Source: Glomus cerebriforme | Lineage: Eukaryota > Glomeromycota > Glomeromycetes > Glomerales > Glomeraceae | NCBI GenBank assembly: GCA_003550305.1 | Contig: QKYT01000071.1 | Coordinates: forward strand, 264,557 to 296,623 | DNA: 32,067 bases | Direction: 5' to 3' | Shown here: positions 21,303-32,067 of the stretch, piece by piece | Layout of the letters: every line of letters starts with the position of its first letter | How positions within the stretch are numbered: position 1 is the stretch's first letter | Program-made: the position numbers and the translations under genes | Notes under the pieces: generated by a model | Database searches by the model: none | The model's input: only the letters and a program-made list of their open reading frames with translations | Told to the model about the DNA's origin: nothing

Positions 21303-24300
21303 TTAAAGAAAATCAAGCATTAATTCATTTAATTCCAAAAGATTTTCATTATACAATCTTCTATTAGAAGATGGACTATCATGACGTGTAATAGGTGCAG
21401 ATTGATCTTCTGCCGGATCAATTTTATACATAATTTCCAACATTGTTTTATACTCTTCAAAAGAAAATATAGCCCCCTGTTCTCTAATCTGATTCAACAT
21501 ATTCTAAAAAATAAATGTATAATATATATTTAATTATAACAAAATCAACACATTAAAGCTTAAATAAAAAAGGGTTAAATATACATACGACAGGTCCCAT
21601 GTTAAACATTTCATAATATCTTCTAGCTCTTTCCAAAGAAATTTCTCCGGGTGTTTCAACGATATTTTTCAAATTTTGTTGTAATGCAAGAATATTACGT
21701 GTCATTTTCATAACACCATTAGTATTTAAGTTCCTGGTATAAATTGCATTATTCACCAATGCATGTTCCATTAATGTATCAAGCCCTTCAAACACAAATC
21801 TACAAAGAAAAGAAAATTTTTTTTTTTTAAAAAAAAAAAATTAAATAAATAAAAAGGAAATATGTAAAAATAAGTTCTAAGAATCTCACTTGTGTTCTTT
21901 AGTTGGTAAATGAGATACAATACTCTCATCATATTTTACCACATCTGTATTCAATGTTAAAACAAATGGATCGGGTTCATATGCTTCATATTCAAGTTGA
22001 TAATTACCCTACAAACACAAGACAAAAATTATTTTATTAAAAAAATAAACAAATATCTTAATGAAAAGTATTTATTATTACCTCACGCATTGCTTTATCA
22101 ATATAATGCAAAGTATGACACCGTAATTCAATTCTTAAAGTGAATAAAGACTGTTCCGCCAATTGTTGAAAAGTAGCCAACAGAGCATCAAATCGACTAA
22201 AATTTACGATTCAAAAAGTTGAATTAAAAAAATTTGTATAATTAAAAATGAAATATATTTATAAATAATTATACTTTGCCATTTCTCCTGTCAATGGTAA
22301 GCTGCTCTCTTTGTCGTCACCATTTTCTTTTTTCTTCTCATTATCTTTAGCGTTAACATGTACACTAACGTTAACGTCACCATATAATGACCAACGTCGA
22401 TTTAATTTAGCCTATATTATAAGAAAAGTCAATAGCGTTCTTTTTATAAAATTCGTACTTATAAATTCTTTATTTACCAAATTTCCATCATCCATCTTTG
22501 AGCTTGTCGGTTTCGGTTTCGAATCTCTACCACGAAGTTCCCAAATTTTGGCAACAAACCATTTCTAATTAAATTAAATGCGATTAATAAAATGAAGATT
22601 TCATTTTTTAACAAACTTTAAACTCTTCTTACCAAACTATGATAAAGATTTGCTAAAGCTGTTAATTTTTTATTCTCAGTAATTAATTGTCCTATACTAA
22701 TCTCTCGATTCTTTTTGAAATTCATTTCAATTCTCGTTTCCTAAATTAATTAGAAAATAAAAACAATATTCAATTGATATTATTCAAAATCGAGAAATTT
22801 TACATTATAAATATACCTTGTCACAGAACATTTTTCTTTTTCTTCGATTTCTAACACTATTTTCAGCAAGATAAGGATATTGTCCTAAAACTTCAGATAA
22901 CTGATCTTGTTGTACCCAAATAGCACTAATTCCTTGATTATTTGCATCATCTTTTACATTTGCATCACCTTTGTTCTTTGATACTATTGCTATTTTTCAT
23001 CCCAAAAAATAACCAGTTATTACTTAAATAGGTTTACTTAAAAAACTTAAGATAAATACCTTGATATTGTTCAAAACATTTTACATAATATCGTGTAAGT
23101 AAGGTAATAATCATTTTGCTATATTCCTCTTTATGACTTGCCATTGTATGTAGCATAGCACAAAGGCTCTCTATAATCATCATCAATGAAGACGCGCTCT
23201 AAAAGAAAATCAGTTAGTAAATTAAATATATTAAATTAAAAATTATAAAAATAAAACTTACTTTGACAACGGGCAATGTAGAATAAGTTTTATAATTGGG
23301 ATCTTCTTGGAATGCATCTGAACCTGATTTTTCCAAAAATAAATTTAACCCAACATACTTTATTTGATAACTTAGGACTTACTAATTTACCTGTTGTAGC
23401 TTGACGAAATAATTCAAATATTTTATCGCCAATTTGCGGTAAGAATACATTAAACACAAAATCATCCAAGAAGGTTGTGAAATCCGCAGAAGAATGATGT
23501 GCACTAAATATAATATCCATTGATTATAACCAAATATATGTGTTTTTTTTTAAAAAAAAGGTACTTACCTAGGTGGTATAATAGTTTTAACTTTATCTAA
23601 AAATGCAAGGGTTGGTTTAAATAAAACTGATACATTAAATGCATCAGGTCTAACAACAAGTCTATGTCCTGCCGTCATATTTGTATTTGCAAATCTATCA
23701 ACTACAAATACTGATAATTGTCTTTCATCCGGTACTTTTGTAAACACTTCTGGTAAGGATTCTTTAAGTACTGTTGAAACATCTTTTTCATATTGTTTAT
23801 CTAATTCTTTGTCTGATACTGAATCACCAAATCTAAATAATTGCTGTTCACAAAAGAATAAAGAGAATAAAGATAAGCAAACCTACATATAAGTTTGTTA
23901 AAGAAATTTCAAGTTAAGATACAAACTTTGGAAGAGTCACGAATCCGCTTGTCTTTTATCATATCTTGGATTGAAGCTTCAGGATTATTTTCCGAAATAG
24001 ACTCTCTCTCATCTTCTGTGATATAATCACGTAATAGAGTTCGAACCTTACATACAGGATTAAATATCAAAGTAATTTCCGTTAATAAAGTTTTTATAAA
24101 ATCTGTACAAGATCAACAAATATAAACACCTACCTCACTTTGAATAGGCTTCCAAATTTCAACGAAAGAATAAACTTTAATCTTTTGTGATTCTGAATGA
24201 AAAATTATTAATTAATAGTTAAAATTTTTATTTATATAAAACAAAATTTTAAACTAACCATCTGTAACCTTCGTATGTTCTGGTCTCTATAAAAACATAA

Positions 24301-26420
24301 AAATTCATTATAAGTAAATAAATAAACAGAATAAATCAAAGAACAAGTTCTAACCTTGCTTATCCTTTCTACAATGTCAAGGATGAACCTGTGCCCTTGT
24401 AATACAGCATCTAATTTAGAATATATGGTCCAAAGTAGATCTCTTAGTATTTCCATTTGGGAATCGTTCTCTGGAGAATCTAGTGCAAATATATCTATTA
24501 TATCATTGTTCCTTGATTTTTGACTAACAACCTCAGAGTTCCTAATATAGATTAAAATTCAACATTAATTTTATATACATGTTTGTATATATCTTATTTA
24601 ATTAATACCTTTCTTCTACTTCAACAACTGTCTTGTCAACTAATTGATATAATTCTATTGGAATTCTTTGCGTTATGGTCTAACATACAAACATTATTAC
24701 AATTAGTTGAGTAAGATATATATAAAATAAAATTATACAAAATTAATATACTTCAAGTGCTTGTGGCAATTTTCCCAAAATAGCAAGAGATTCCATTAAA
24801 ATTTCCATGTAGTAGAATGAGTCAGTTTCAGGATTTATATCAATATTTTCTGTAATCTACATATAACATAACATATAATTAATGAGAATACCAAATTTTT
24901 TGAAGCGGGTATGTTATATCACTTACTCTTTCGTCCTCGTCAATAATATTTATAGTACTAAAGGCTTTAGGCGATTTAGGACTAAGTTGCGTGCTTGTGG
25001 CAAGAGCAGTATTGACTATAATCTATTAATAAATCTTAACAAGGAATTATTTTATAATTATTTTGCTTACCTTGTAAATTTTTCTTATTCTTTGATGAAG
25101 TATAATCTATCTTGCGGGTTTCCTTTCCAGAATGCCATTCCATAAGTGATGAAGGCACTATATAAATAAGTATATTTAGTTACTCAAAAAAACATATATA
25201 TAATATATTAGAACATAAGTCACATACATGATTTCTGATCTTTAGTATACTTCACCCATCTACTATCACAATATGAATTCTTAAGATATAAATGATTGTG
25301 TAACTCCTCAATCAAAAGTTCATGAAGTGACTAACGAATAAAAATAAAAAATTATTGATGAATTTAATAAATATTACGTAAAGAACGCAATATCATTCTT
25401 ACACTTTGTTGTGCTTTAAGATATCTTCTTAAATCTGATAAAGCTCCAATTCCAATCATTTCTTTTTTCCCCAAGGTTTTTATTGCATCCAGTAGCATAT
25501 TAGAAGCTGTTAGGAAATGCTTTTCTCTTAATAAAACCTCCAACTTTTCTGGTGTTTCCTTAAATTCTTCACTACAAATAGTACAAGAATAATATTTTAA
25601 AAATTTTCGCTCTTTTAAAAAAAATTTATAACATACTTACATTTGATCTAATATACGAATCATCTCTTTATATTGTTGACTACGAAACCACAATTGAAGG
25701 AGATCTGAACGTTTTGACATTAAAGATTCTTTACATAATTTAAGTTGTGTCTTCATATCCCTTACCCTTTCCTGAGAATCTAATATTATTGAAATATACA
25801 TAAAAATGGTATACCCATAATTTAAATAATCACAAAGATAAATTAAAATTACCTCCAATATTGTGGATAACTCCTCCAAATGTACCAATTGAACTGTTAA
25901 ACCCTTGGTAATAATCTAAAATAAAATAATTTTAATTAAAATAATCTTAAAATAGTTAAGTTATCGTAAATCTGTACCATCAACAATATATTGGAGAGCT
26001 TTATCTAAATTGCTCTTCATTTGTTTAAATGCACCGTAGTCCTTGCCAAGTGAACTACCATCAAGTAATTCCAAAGCAAGAGGAACAGGATTAAACTATT
26101 AAATTAACATTTGTTAAGTAAATTAAATAATAATAAATTCAACAAACATTTGATACTCACATCTTCATTTGTCATAAAATCCCATTTGTCTTTGATCTGT
26201 CGCATGACGGCTTAATCAAAAAACGTAATGATCAAAATCAAAAAAAAAAAAAAGAAATTAGAAATCGATACTAATTGATATTAATTTATTATTAAAAATA
26301 TTCTTTAAACTTACTTTCCATTTCTCGGAAACTATCATTTTGAACACTTCTATCATCATTTTCTTCTGAATATAATGCTCCCCAATCTTCATATCTATTA
26401 CCATCATTATAATTAGACAT
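21303..26420 (-). CDS. SEC8: exocyst complex component Sec8/EXOC4
   Basis: Twenty-seven exons join in frame with GT-AG introns to 1077 aa: 26315-26420, 26161-26210, 25978-26095, 25853-25915, 25641-25779, 25403-25571, 25228-25330, 25071-25157, 24927-25015, 24752-24856, 24609-24679, 24355-24541, 24259-24286, 24134-24192, 23927-24046, 23569-23843, 23391-23503, 23262-23323, 23060-23198, 22817-22989, 22633-22740, 22478-22564, 22275-22411, 22082-22196, 21890-22008, 21589-21799, 21303-21503. Sec8 is a subunit of the octameric exocyst, which tethers secretory vesicles to the plasma membrane at sites of growth such as hyphal tips. The N-terminal part (about 50-250) has the family's helical pattern, including KESLMSKRSDLLQLW, LREKHFLTASNMLLDAI, ALSDLRRYL and LLIEELHNHLYLKNS. 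The C-terminal part has GVMKMTRNILALQQNL and LERARRYYEMF. Length agrees with fungal and animal Sec8 (about 970-1070 aa). The start MSNYNDGNRY is the only ATG giving a full N-terminus. The gene appears intact. Confidence 0.93.
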
Positions 26421-26912
26421 TATAAAAACATTAATTATTTTCCAAATTTAAAAATATTATTTTATAAATATAGCTAAACAAAAATCTTCCCAGTAAATAG
26501 AGGCTTGTGTTACGATTACACAATGCAATTTTTTTAACGCTAATGCAGATCACAAAGCGCTATCAGCGACTCTGCATATTCATTTCCGTTCCTCATAACT
26601 TAAAATATACAATAATATACAATAAAAATTTCCAAAAATAACAATGAAAAACGCCGGAACATTTGATATTTAAAGACGGTCCGTTAATTTTGTTCCGTTC
26701 CTTCGATTCCTTTTTATTTATTTATTTATTTTTTGTAGTGTAGTTATAGTTACTGTAAATTTATTTTAAGTATACATTGATTATTATTTATTATCAATTT
26801 TTCTGGTTATAACTGGTTATCATCAAGAAAAATTTATTTTATTGGATGAAACTATTAGACAAACTTAAGAACATTTAAAGGTTTAGAACTTTTATCACCC
26901 GAAACATTACTC
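26421..26912. promoter_or_regulatory. shared divergent promoter region of SEC8 and the lipase gene
   Basis: The two start codons face away from each other, 492 bp apart. The stretch includes a GC-richer segment (about 26535-26590, with AAAGCGCTATCAGCGACTCT) and a T/A-rich part with TTTATTTATTTATTTATTTT near 26710. Both transcripts must start here, so it is probably bidirectional. No defined factor site can be named. Confidence 0.55.
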
Positions 26913-29900
26913 ATGACCTCGAAAGAACAGGTAAAAACGTCACCATTAGTTAGAAGTTCATCAGAATTATCTGATGATAATAAAAATGATACTACGGATT
27001 ATTTTGAAGATAATTTACAAGAATTGAATAGAGATATTATTAATAGGAAGAAAAGAATGTCAGATGCTAGTTCACGTTCATCCACAAATTATGCGGATGC
27101 ATATTTTAATCCTGAAACACAATTAATGATCAATGAATTAGAAAAACATGTTGATGAATTAGCAAGGTCTCAAGATCAAATCAGTGCGGTGCATTTACCA
27201 AGAGAAATCGCTAATAAATTAAAAAAAGATAAAAATTCTTTATATAAACAAAAAGTAGTTGAAGATGAAGAATTTGAATCTGATGCTACTACTGATTACT
27301 CCGATGATGATGACGATGATGATGAACAACAAGTTCATTCTGAAGAACCAGAATCTATGATATCATCTGATAAGGGTGATCAAATAGAAAATGACACGGA
27401 GAAAGTGTGGAAAAATTTTGATTGGAGTTTAACTGTTGATTTAACTAACATGAAATCACAATCCTTAAGAAATCCTTATAGAAACTCTGGTAGTTTTAGT
27501 AGAAATTCTTTAAAGACAACATTCAAAAATAGTTCTTTACAATATTCTAGATTAAATAATAATATTAATGTTCAGCAGTGGAAAAAAGAGAATCCAATTA
27601 AAGATTTAGGAAATTATAATAGTAGAAGAATTTATAATTATAGAACTTGGCATTCTGGTCCCGATAATAAAAGTTATGATGGAAATGGAGGAATTTTAAT
27701 TAAAAAAGGCAACGTCAATGATGTGAAATCAAATAATTTTGAACTTATTAAAGTTGAGGAATTGAAGAAATGTAAGATGATAATAATAATTAATTTACTT
27801 TTGAAATGTTTTTATGAGTATTATTAAGTTGATATCGGTTTATATTTACTTTTGAATGAAAAAAAAAGCGGTAGAACATGTAAAATTAAGTGTTGATGTA
27901 TCTCCACATGGTCTTTCGCTACATAAAAGCAATTTTGACCAAGGTAATGAATTAATTTATTTCTGAGATTTTGCTTTTAAAAAAAACAAGGTTTTCTAAA
28001 TCATTATATCCCCATTATACATATTAGAAAATGAAGGACAAACATCATCTTCATCTTCATCTCGAGGAAGAAGTGAAGATTCATTGTGTATGTACCGATG
28101 CATTATTTATTTTGATTTTTGTCAAGTTAATCGATTAAAGTTATTAATTATTAATTTATCTCTGATATTTTAGTATCTGGCGATGCATTACCAGGTATTT
28201 TATTAATTTATTAATCACGCATTTTTAAAATATTCGAAATAATAAAAATTTTCTCCGTTTCTAGATAAAATGTTAGTTCGAATAACAAAGTTGGATTTTG
28301 ATCAACCACGGTCACCAAATTCCAAAGCAAAATCATCTATAAGATTAGTTATTCATTCAGTTACACATCACACGAAACCAAGTTCATCATATCAAGAACA
28401 ATTAAGGAAAATGTTTTTATTTCCTTTTGATTATCATTCTTTTGTGTTTGATGCATTAAAAATTGATATTTATGAACATGCGAGTTTCTTATATGCAAAG
28501 AAAAAATTAGGAAGAGTAATTATTAGGTTAAATACTTTGAAAGATTCCATATTGGAACAAAAGGATTTTGAAGGGTAAATAATCATTTTTAATATGGTAA
28601 AAAGGATTAAATTAACGTGTTAGCTTGTTTTTTTAGATCTTTTCCATTGGAACTTAGTGGTGATCCGCATCCTCATAGAGTTGGTGCAATAAATATTGCA
28701 ATAAAATTCCACTTTCCAAATGATCCGCCTCTTCTTTCTCCAAACCCATCAAAACCCGCTGTAACTCGTTCAAAAACAGCACCAGCTTTGCTTTCAAGCA
28801 GTAACAAAGATCAAAATACACAAATATTAACTCCATCAGTACCAAATTCAAGAGGAATTGTTGATCAAGAAGTATCAACCGAGATAGAAGATGCCGACGA
28901 AGGAGAATTTGCAAATATATCTCATCCTGAAACGAGGACTTTAGGTATACTTGATATGGTATTAAATCAGGAGACAAGAGATGCTATCAAAGAGATTACG
29001 GTATTGTATCATGCTTTCTTTGATCATGGTTGGAGGTTGAGTAAATTGGAATTTTTGAAAGCTTATATGTTGTTGGAGAAATATTATTCCCAAAAGCCAA
29101 AGTAAGTTTAAATTTTTATTTCGCTGTTTAAAAAGAATTGACGAGTTAACTATTTTTTTTTTCATAAAGTCCAGTGACAGGATGTTTATGTCAGGACATA
29201 GAAAGAATTCAAACAGCTCAAAAATATTTGAAATATTCTATGGCTTCATATGTATGTAATCTATTTTTTTTGTTTTAAGAATTCTTTAATTAAAATATTG
29301 TTTTATTTATTTTAGGGATCTTTTTTATTCAATTGGTTTGGATATGGTCATCACATGGCTCCTTTAAGTAAGTCCGTTTTTACTAATTCTATTTTATATA
29401 TATCATTTTCGAATCTTATTTTGTATTTTTCGTATAGATGCAATTAGGATAAATTCGGACCGGAAAGCTGTTCAAGAATTCTTTTCGCTAGGGAAAGATG
29501 ATATTATTTGCTGGGAATATGGTCAAAAAACCGTATCTGTTCCTAATTACATGGTAATTCATGATCCAGAGACTAATTCTATAATTATATCGATTAGAGG
29601 AACAATGGTAAGTTTGTATTTAACTTTTAGAATAAATTTCTCCATCCAAATTCAATTCTCGAAATTTTAAACTCCTATTTCACATTTAGAATGTAACAGA
29701 TGTTATTACAGATGCATTAGCACATTATGAACCTTGGAATGGAGGATTTGTTCATAGAGGAGTATTACGTAGTGCACAATACTTAGTAAATCATTCATTA
29801 AATGATATTAGAGAAGCCATAAAAAAATTTAAATCAAACGCGATACAAATAATCGGACATTCATTAGGAGCTTCAGTTTCAGCAATCGTCACGTTATTAT

Positions 29901-30662
29901 TAAGAGAAAAATGTAAAGATTTAATTAAACAAGGAATTGATATACATGCATGGAATTTTGCTACGGCACCTTGTTGCTCTTTAGATTTAGCCCATAAAGT
30001 TGAAACCGAAGAATGCGTTGATAATTTTGTTAATGAGAATGATGTTATACCAAGATTGAGTTATGGAAATTTAATGGATTTTAAAGAATTAGTTAAATTT
30101 GCTGCTAGTGAATTGAAGAATGAGAAATATAAAAAGGTTTATATGAAAAAAATTTGATTTTATTTATTAATTTTATTGCAATTTTTTTTTTTTTTTTTTT
30201 AAATTTTTAATTTTGTATTATTTATAGTTAAGTTCAAAAGACAAATTGGCTAAAATCCTAACATCAATTGATGATTATCGAACGGCATTAAAATCTATTT
30301 CATCAGCACAAAAATTATATATACCTGGTACAATATATTATTTATATAAAGGATTTCATAGGTCACACATTAAATCTTCGATAGCATTCTATACAAAAGA
30401 TACTGTGTGTGAAAAATCTAGTCCTGATTTATTTACAGACATAAGTTTACGTAGAAATTGGTTATTTCATCATTTTCCTGATAGGTATGATAAGAAATTC
30501 AAAGGAGTAACAAAATTTTTATTAAGAAAGTTAAACGAAAAAGATGGAGATAAAATTGGTAATAAATTATTTAAGAAATGGAAAAAGGTTGCTGAATCTG
30601 ATGTTGTTAATGATGAAGGTGGTAGAATGGGAAAATGGATGTCAAGAAGCGGTCATATGTAA
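26913..30662 (+). CDS. class-3 lipase, diacylglycerol-lipase-like, with C2-like region
   Basis: Eleven exons join in frame to 991 aa: 26913-27771, 27869-27943, 28028-28087, 28174-28194, 28265-28574, 28637-29101, 29170-29251, 29316-29367, 29438-29607, 29690-30136, 30228-30662. Residues 1-335 are mostly disordered, Ser/Asp/Asn-rich, with an acidic run (YSDDDDDDDEQQ). Residues 340-480 begin MLVRITKLDFDQ and contain FDALKIDIYEHASF and LGRVIIRL, a beta-rich pattern like a C2 domain. The lipase domain (about 640-935) shows IIISIRGTM, the nucleophile motif GHSLGAS (Ser about 756), NENDVIPRLSYG (Asp about 816) and LFHHFPDRY (His about 929), matching the Ser-Asp-His triad and the H-x4-Y context of DAG lipases. 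It should hydrolyse glycerolipids, possibly at membranes via the C2-like part. No signal peptide or transmembrane segment is obvious. It is divergent to SEC8. The gene appears intact. Confidence 0.9.
28174..28194 (+). other. 21-nt microexon of the lipase gene
   Basis: It is bounded by TATTTTAG and GTATTTTA. It encodes seven residues in a phase 1-1 context and is needed to connect neighbouring exons only by position, because skipping it would also keep frame. It sits in the disordered linker before the C2-like region. Confidence 0.6.
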
Positions 30663-31779
30663 AAATGTATCTTATTTTATTTTTATTTTTATTTATTATG
30701 TATCCAACGTTTTGTATTTATGTTGATTATTATTTTTTAAGTTTAAATAGTAAAATTAACATTAACCCTTCTCATTTTAAAAAAAAAATTTAAATTGCTC
30801 TTTTATTCATTTTTTCTTGTACTAATGTAATTGGCACTATTTTCATATAAAGAATTGACTCATTTTGAATATTAACAATTATGTTTTTCTTTAGGGATTT
30901 CCTACCAGGCCCCTTTACCCATGATTTTTTTTCTAAACCTTCATCCTAAATTCCACACACTACTAAATTAAACATTCTCTCTATCAAACTCAATATTCTC
31001 ATATTTATTCTTTTCAGGACAATTTTATGAATTATGATACCATTATTTATAAATAGAACATTGTCTCTTATTCCTTTTTCTTCTTGCATCTGAAGTTTCT
31101 TTTCAAATATCAATTTTGTTACTTAGATGTTTTTGATATGTTACATTTATAAGAAATCTACATTCAATACAAGCTAATTCATGGTTTTGGTTATGTATAG
31201 AATCTCAACTTTGGGAATTTAGAAATGGAAACATAAGTTTTGTAATGTTTGTTTCATTATAAACTTTATTTATTTTTTTTTTGTATAGAAATATTCTAAC
31301 TAAATGCTTCTTTCTTTTTATAAGTTCTTAAAAAATTTAGAAATATAATTTTTTTTTATTATAAAAAATATTCTAACCAAATATTTTTCTTTTTTTTTTT
31401 TGTAAATTCAGTTTCTTAGCTATGAAACTTACTTTTTTTTTATAAGAAACAATAACTAATATTTCTAAATTCTGGATTTAAATATAATTGAATAGTTAGT
31501 ATAGTTTAATAGAATTTATAATTTAGTAAATTTTTAATAAATAAATATAATATATAAATACAGTATTATTACAATATAATAAATCAATTTAATAATATAC
31601 TTTATTAAATATAGTTAATATATAATTATAATGATTTAGTATAGTAAAATAATTATATATAATCATTTATTATATATTCTAATAAAAGAAGAATTCCAAT
31701 CCAAAATTATAGTTAAAATTTAGATATTTTACAAAAAAAAAAAATCTTTATACTTAATTAGGGCTCCAATCAGTAATGG
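30663..31779. other. AT-rich region downstream of the lipase, no gene seen
   Basis: It probably begins with the lipase 3' UTR (several T-rich runs follow the stop). A loose direct repeat, AAATATTCTAAC(T/C)AAAT then a T-rich run, occurs near 31289 and 31364. From about 31440 the sequence is almost pure A/T. No open frame with a recognisable motif was found on either strand. Confidence 0.55.
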
Positions 31780-31925
31780 TAATTACTGAACTGAACCAAT
31801 CAGTTTCGGTATCAGATCAGTATCGGTTTTGCAATTTACCGAACTGAATCCTTCGGTAAATATACAGTAATTTCGGTATCAGTATCAGTTTTGTGATTTA
31901 TCGAACTGATTTACTGAATACTGTA
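31780..31925 (+). repeat. degenerate TTTCGGTATCAG repeats, about 67-bp period
   Basis: Copy 1 (about 31804-31848) and copy 2 (about 31871-31910) share TTTCGGTATCAG, AGTATC, GTTTTG and ATTTA(C/T)CGAACTGA in the same order. A third partial copy with ACTGAACTGAACCAATCAG precedes them. GTAAATATACAGTAATTTCG links the two copies. It is possibly the end of a dispersed element; a TA-rich tract follows. Confidence 0.65.
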
Positions 31926-32067
31926 TATATATATAGATTAGCAATCTAGATTATAGATTGATTTTATCAATATTTTTTTTTAATCTCTTTTTTTTCATAC
32001 TTCCTTTTTTCTCCATACTTTTCTTTTCTTTGTAATTTTTAATTTTAATCTTAATTTTAATAATAAT
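31926..32067. other. T-rich window end, nothing seen
   Basis: The sequence is T-rich with CTTTT-type runs and no coding frame or recognisable site. Confidence 0.5.

Noticed and set aside
28654..28977. 107-codon minus-strand frame
   Set aside because: It lies antisense to a lipase exon that has clear frame continuity and splice sites.

Overview
The window reads as AT-rich nuclear DNA from a filamentous fungus, most likely an arbuscular mycorrhizal fungus (Glomeromycotina, Rhizophagus-like). This rests on three things: short GT-AG introns, a TKL-type kinase fused to Sel1 repeats plus an F-box/LRR-like gene (two families strongly expanded in that lineage), and abundant decayed transposon debris. 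The species is inferred, not proven. A 335-base gap lies at 15897-16231, and single Ns at 4437 and 12018.

Layout. 1-11280 is gene-poor: long A/T tracts, small repeats and decayed coding fragments. The fragments are a zinc-knuckle piece near 4600-4870, a BED zinc-finger piece near 5690-5850 and a Helitron Rep relic near 8150-8480. A perfect 22-bp inverted repeat pair spans 8807-9712. 11284-13395 (-) is a six-exon kinase/Sel1 gene (579 aa as modelled) whose linker exon lies in a 181-bp duplicated intron+exon unit containing an N. 13400-18360 is again repeat territory: a minisatellite, a large inverted repeat around the gap, a purine-rich LINE-like relic and a TA-flanked MITE with an expanded pentamer. 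18367-19886 (-) is an F-box/LRR-like gene broken by one frameshift and one in-frame stop.

21303-30662 is the conserved core: two intact, divergently transcribed housekeeping-type genes. SEC8/EXOC4 (exocyst subunit; 27 exons, 1077 aa) is on the minus strand. A class-3 (diacylglycerol-lipase-like) lipase with a long disordered N-terminus and a C2-like region (11 exons, 991 aa) is on the plus strand. They share a 492-bp intergenic promoter region. All exon joins I propose use GT-AG and keep frame end to end. After 30662 the sequence is AT-rich with one degenerate repeat cluster.

SEC8 tethers secretory vesicles at the plasma membrane and the lipase probably acts on membrane or storage glycerolipids. 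Their pairing may be chance, but both relate to membrane traffic or lipid turnover. The kinase and F-box genes belong to fast-evolving signalling and ubiquitin families. I found no tRNA, rRNA, CRISPR array or clearly new multi-gene system. The most unusual items are the duplicated linker exon (possibly an assembly artefact), the foldback repeat around the gap, and the pentamer-expanded MITE.
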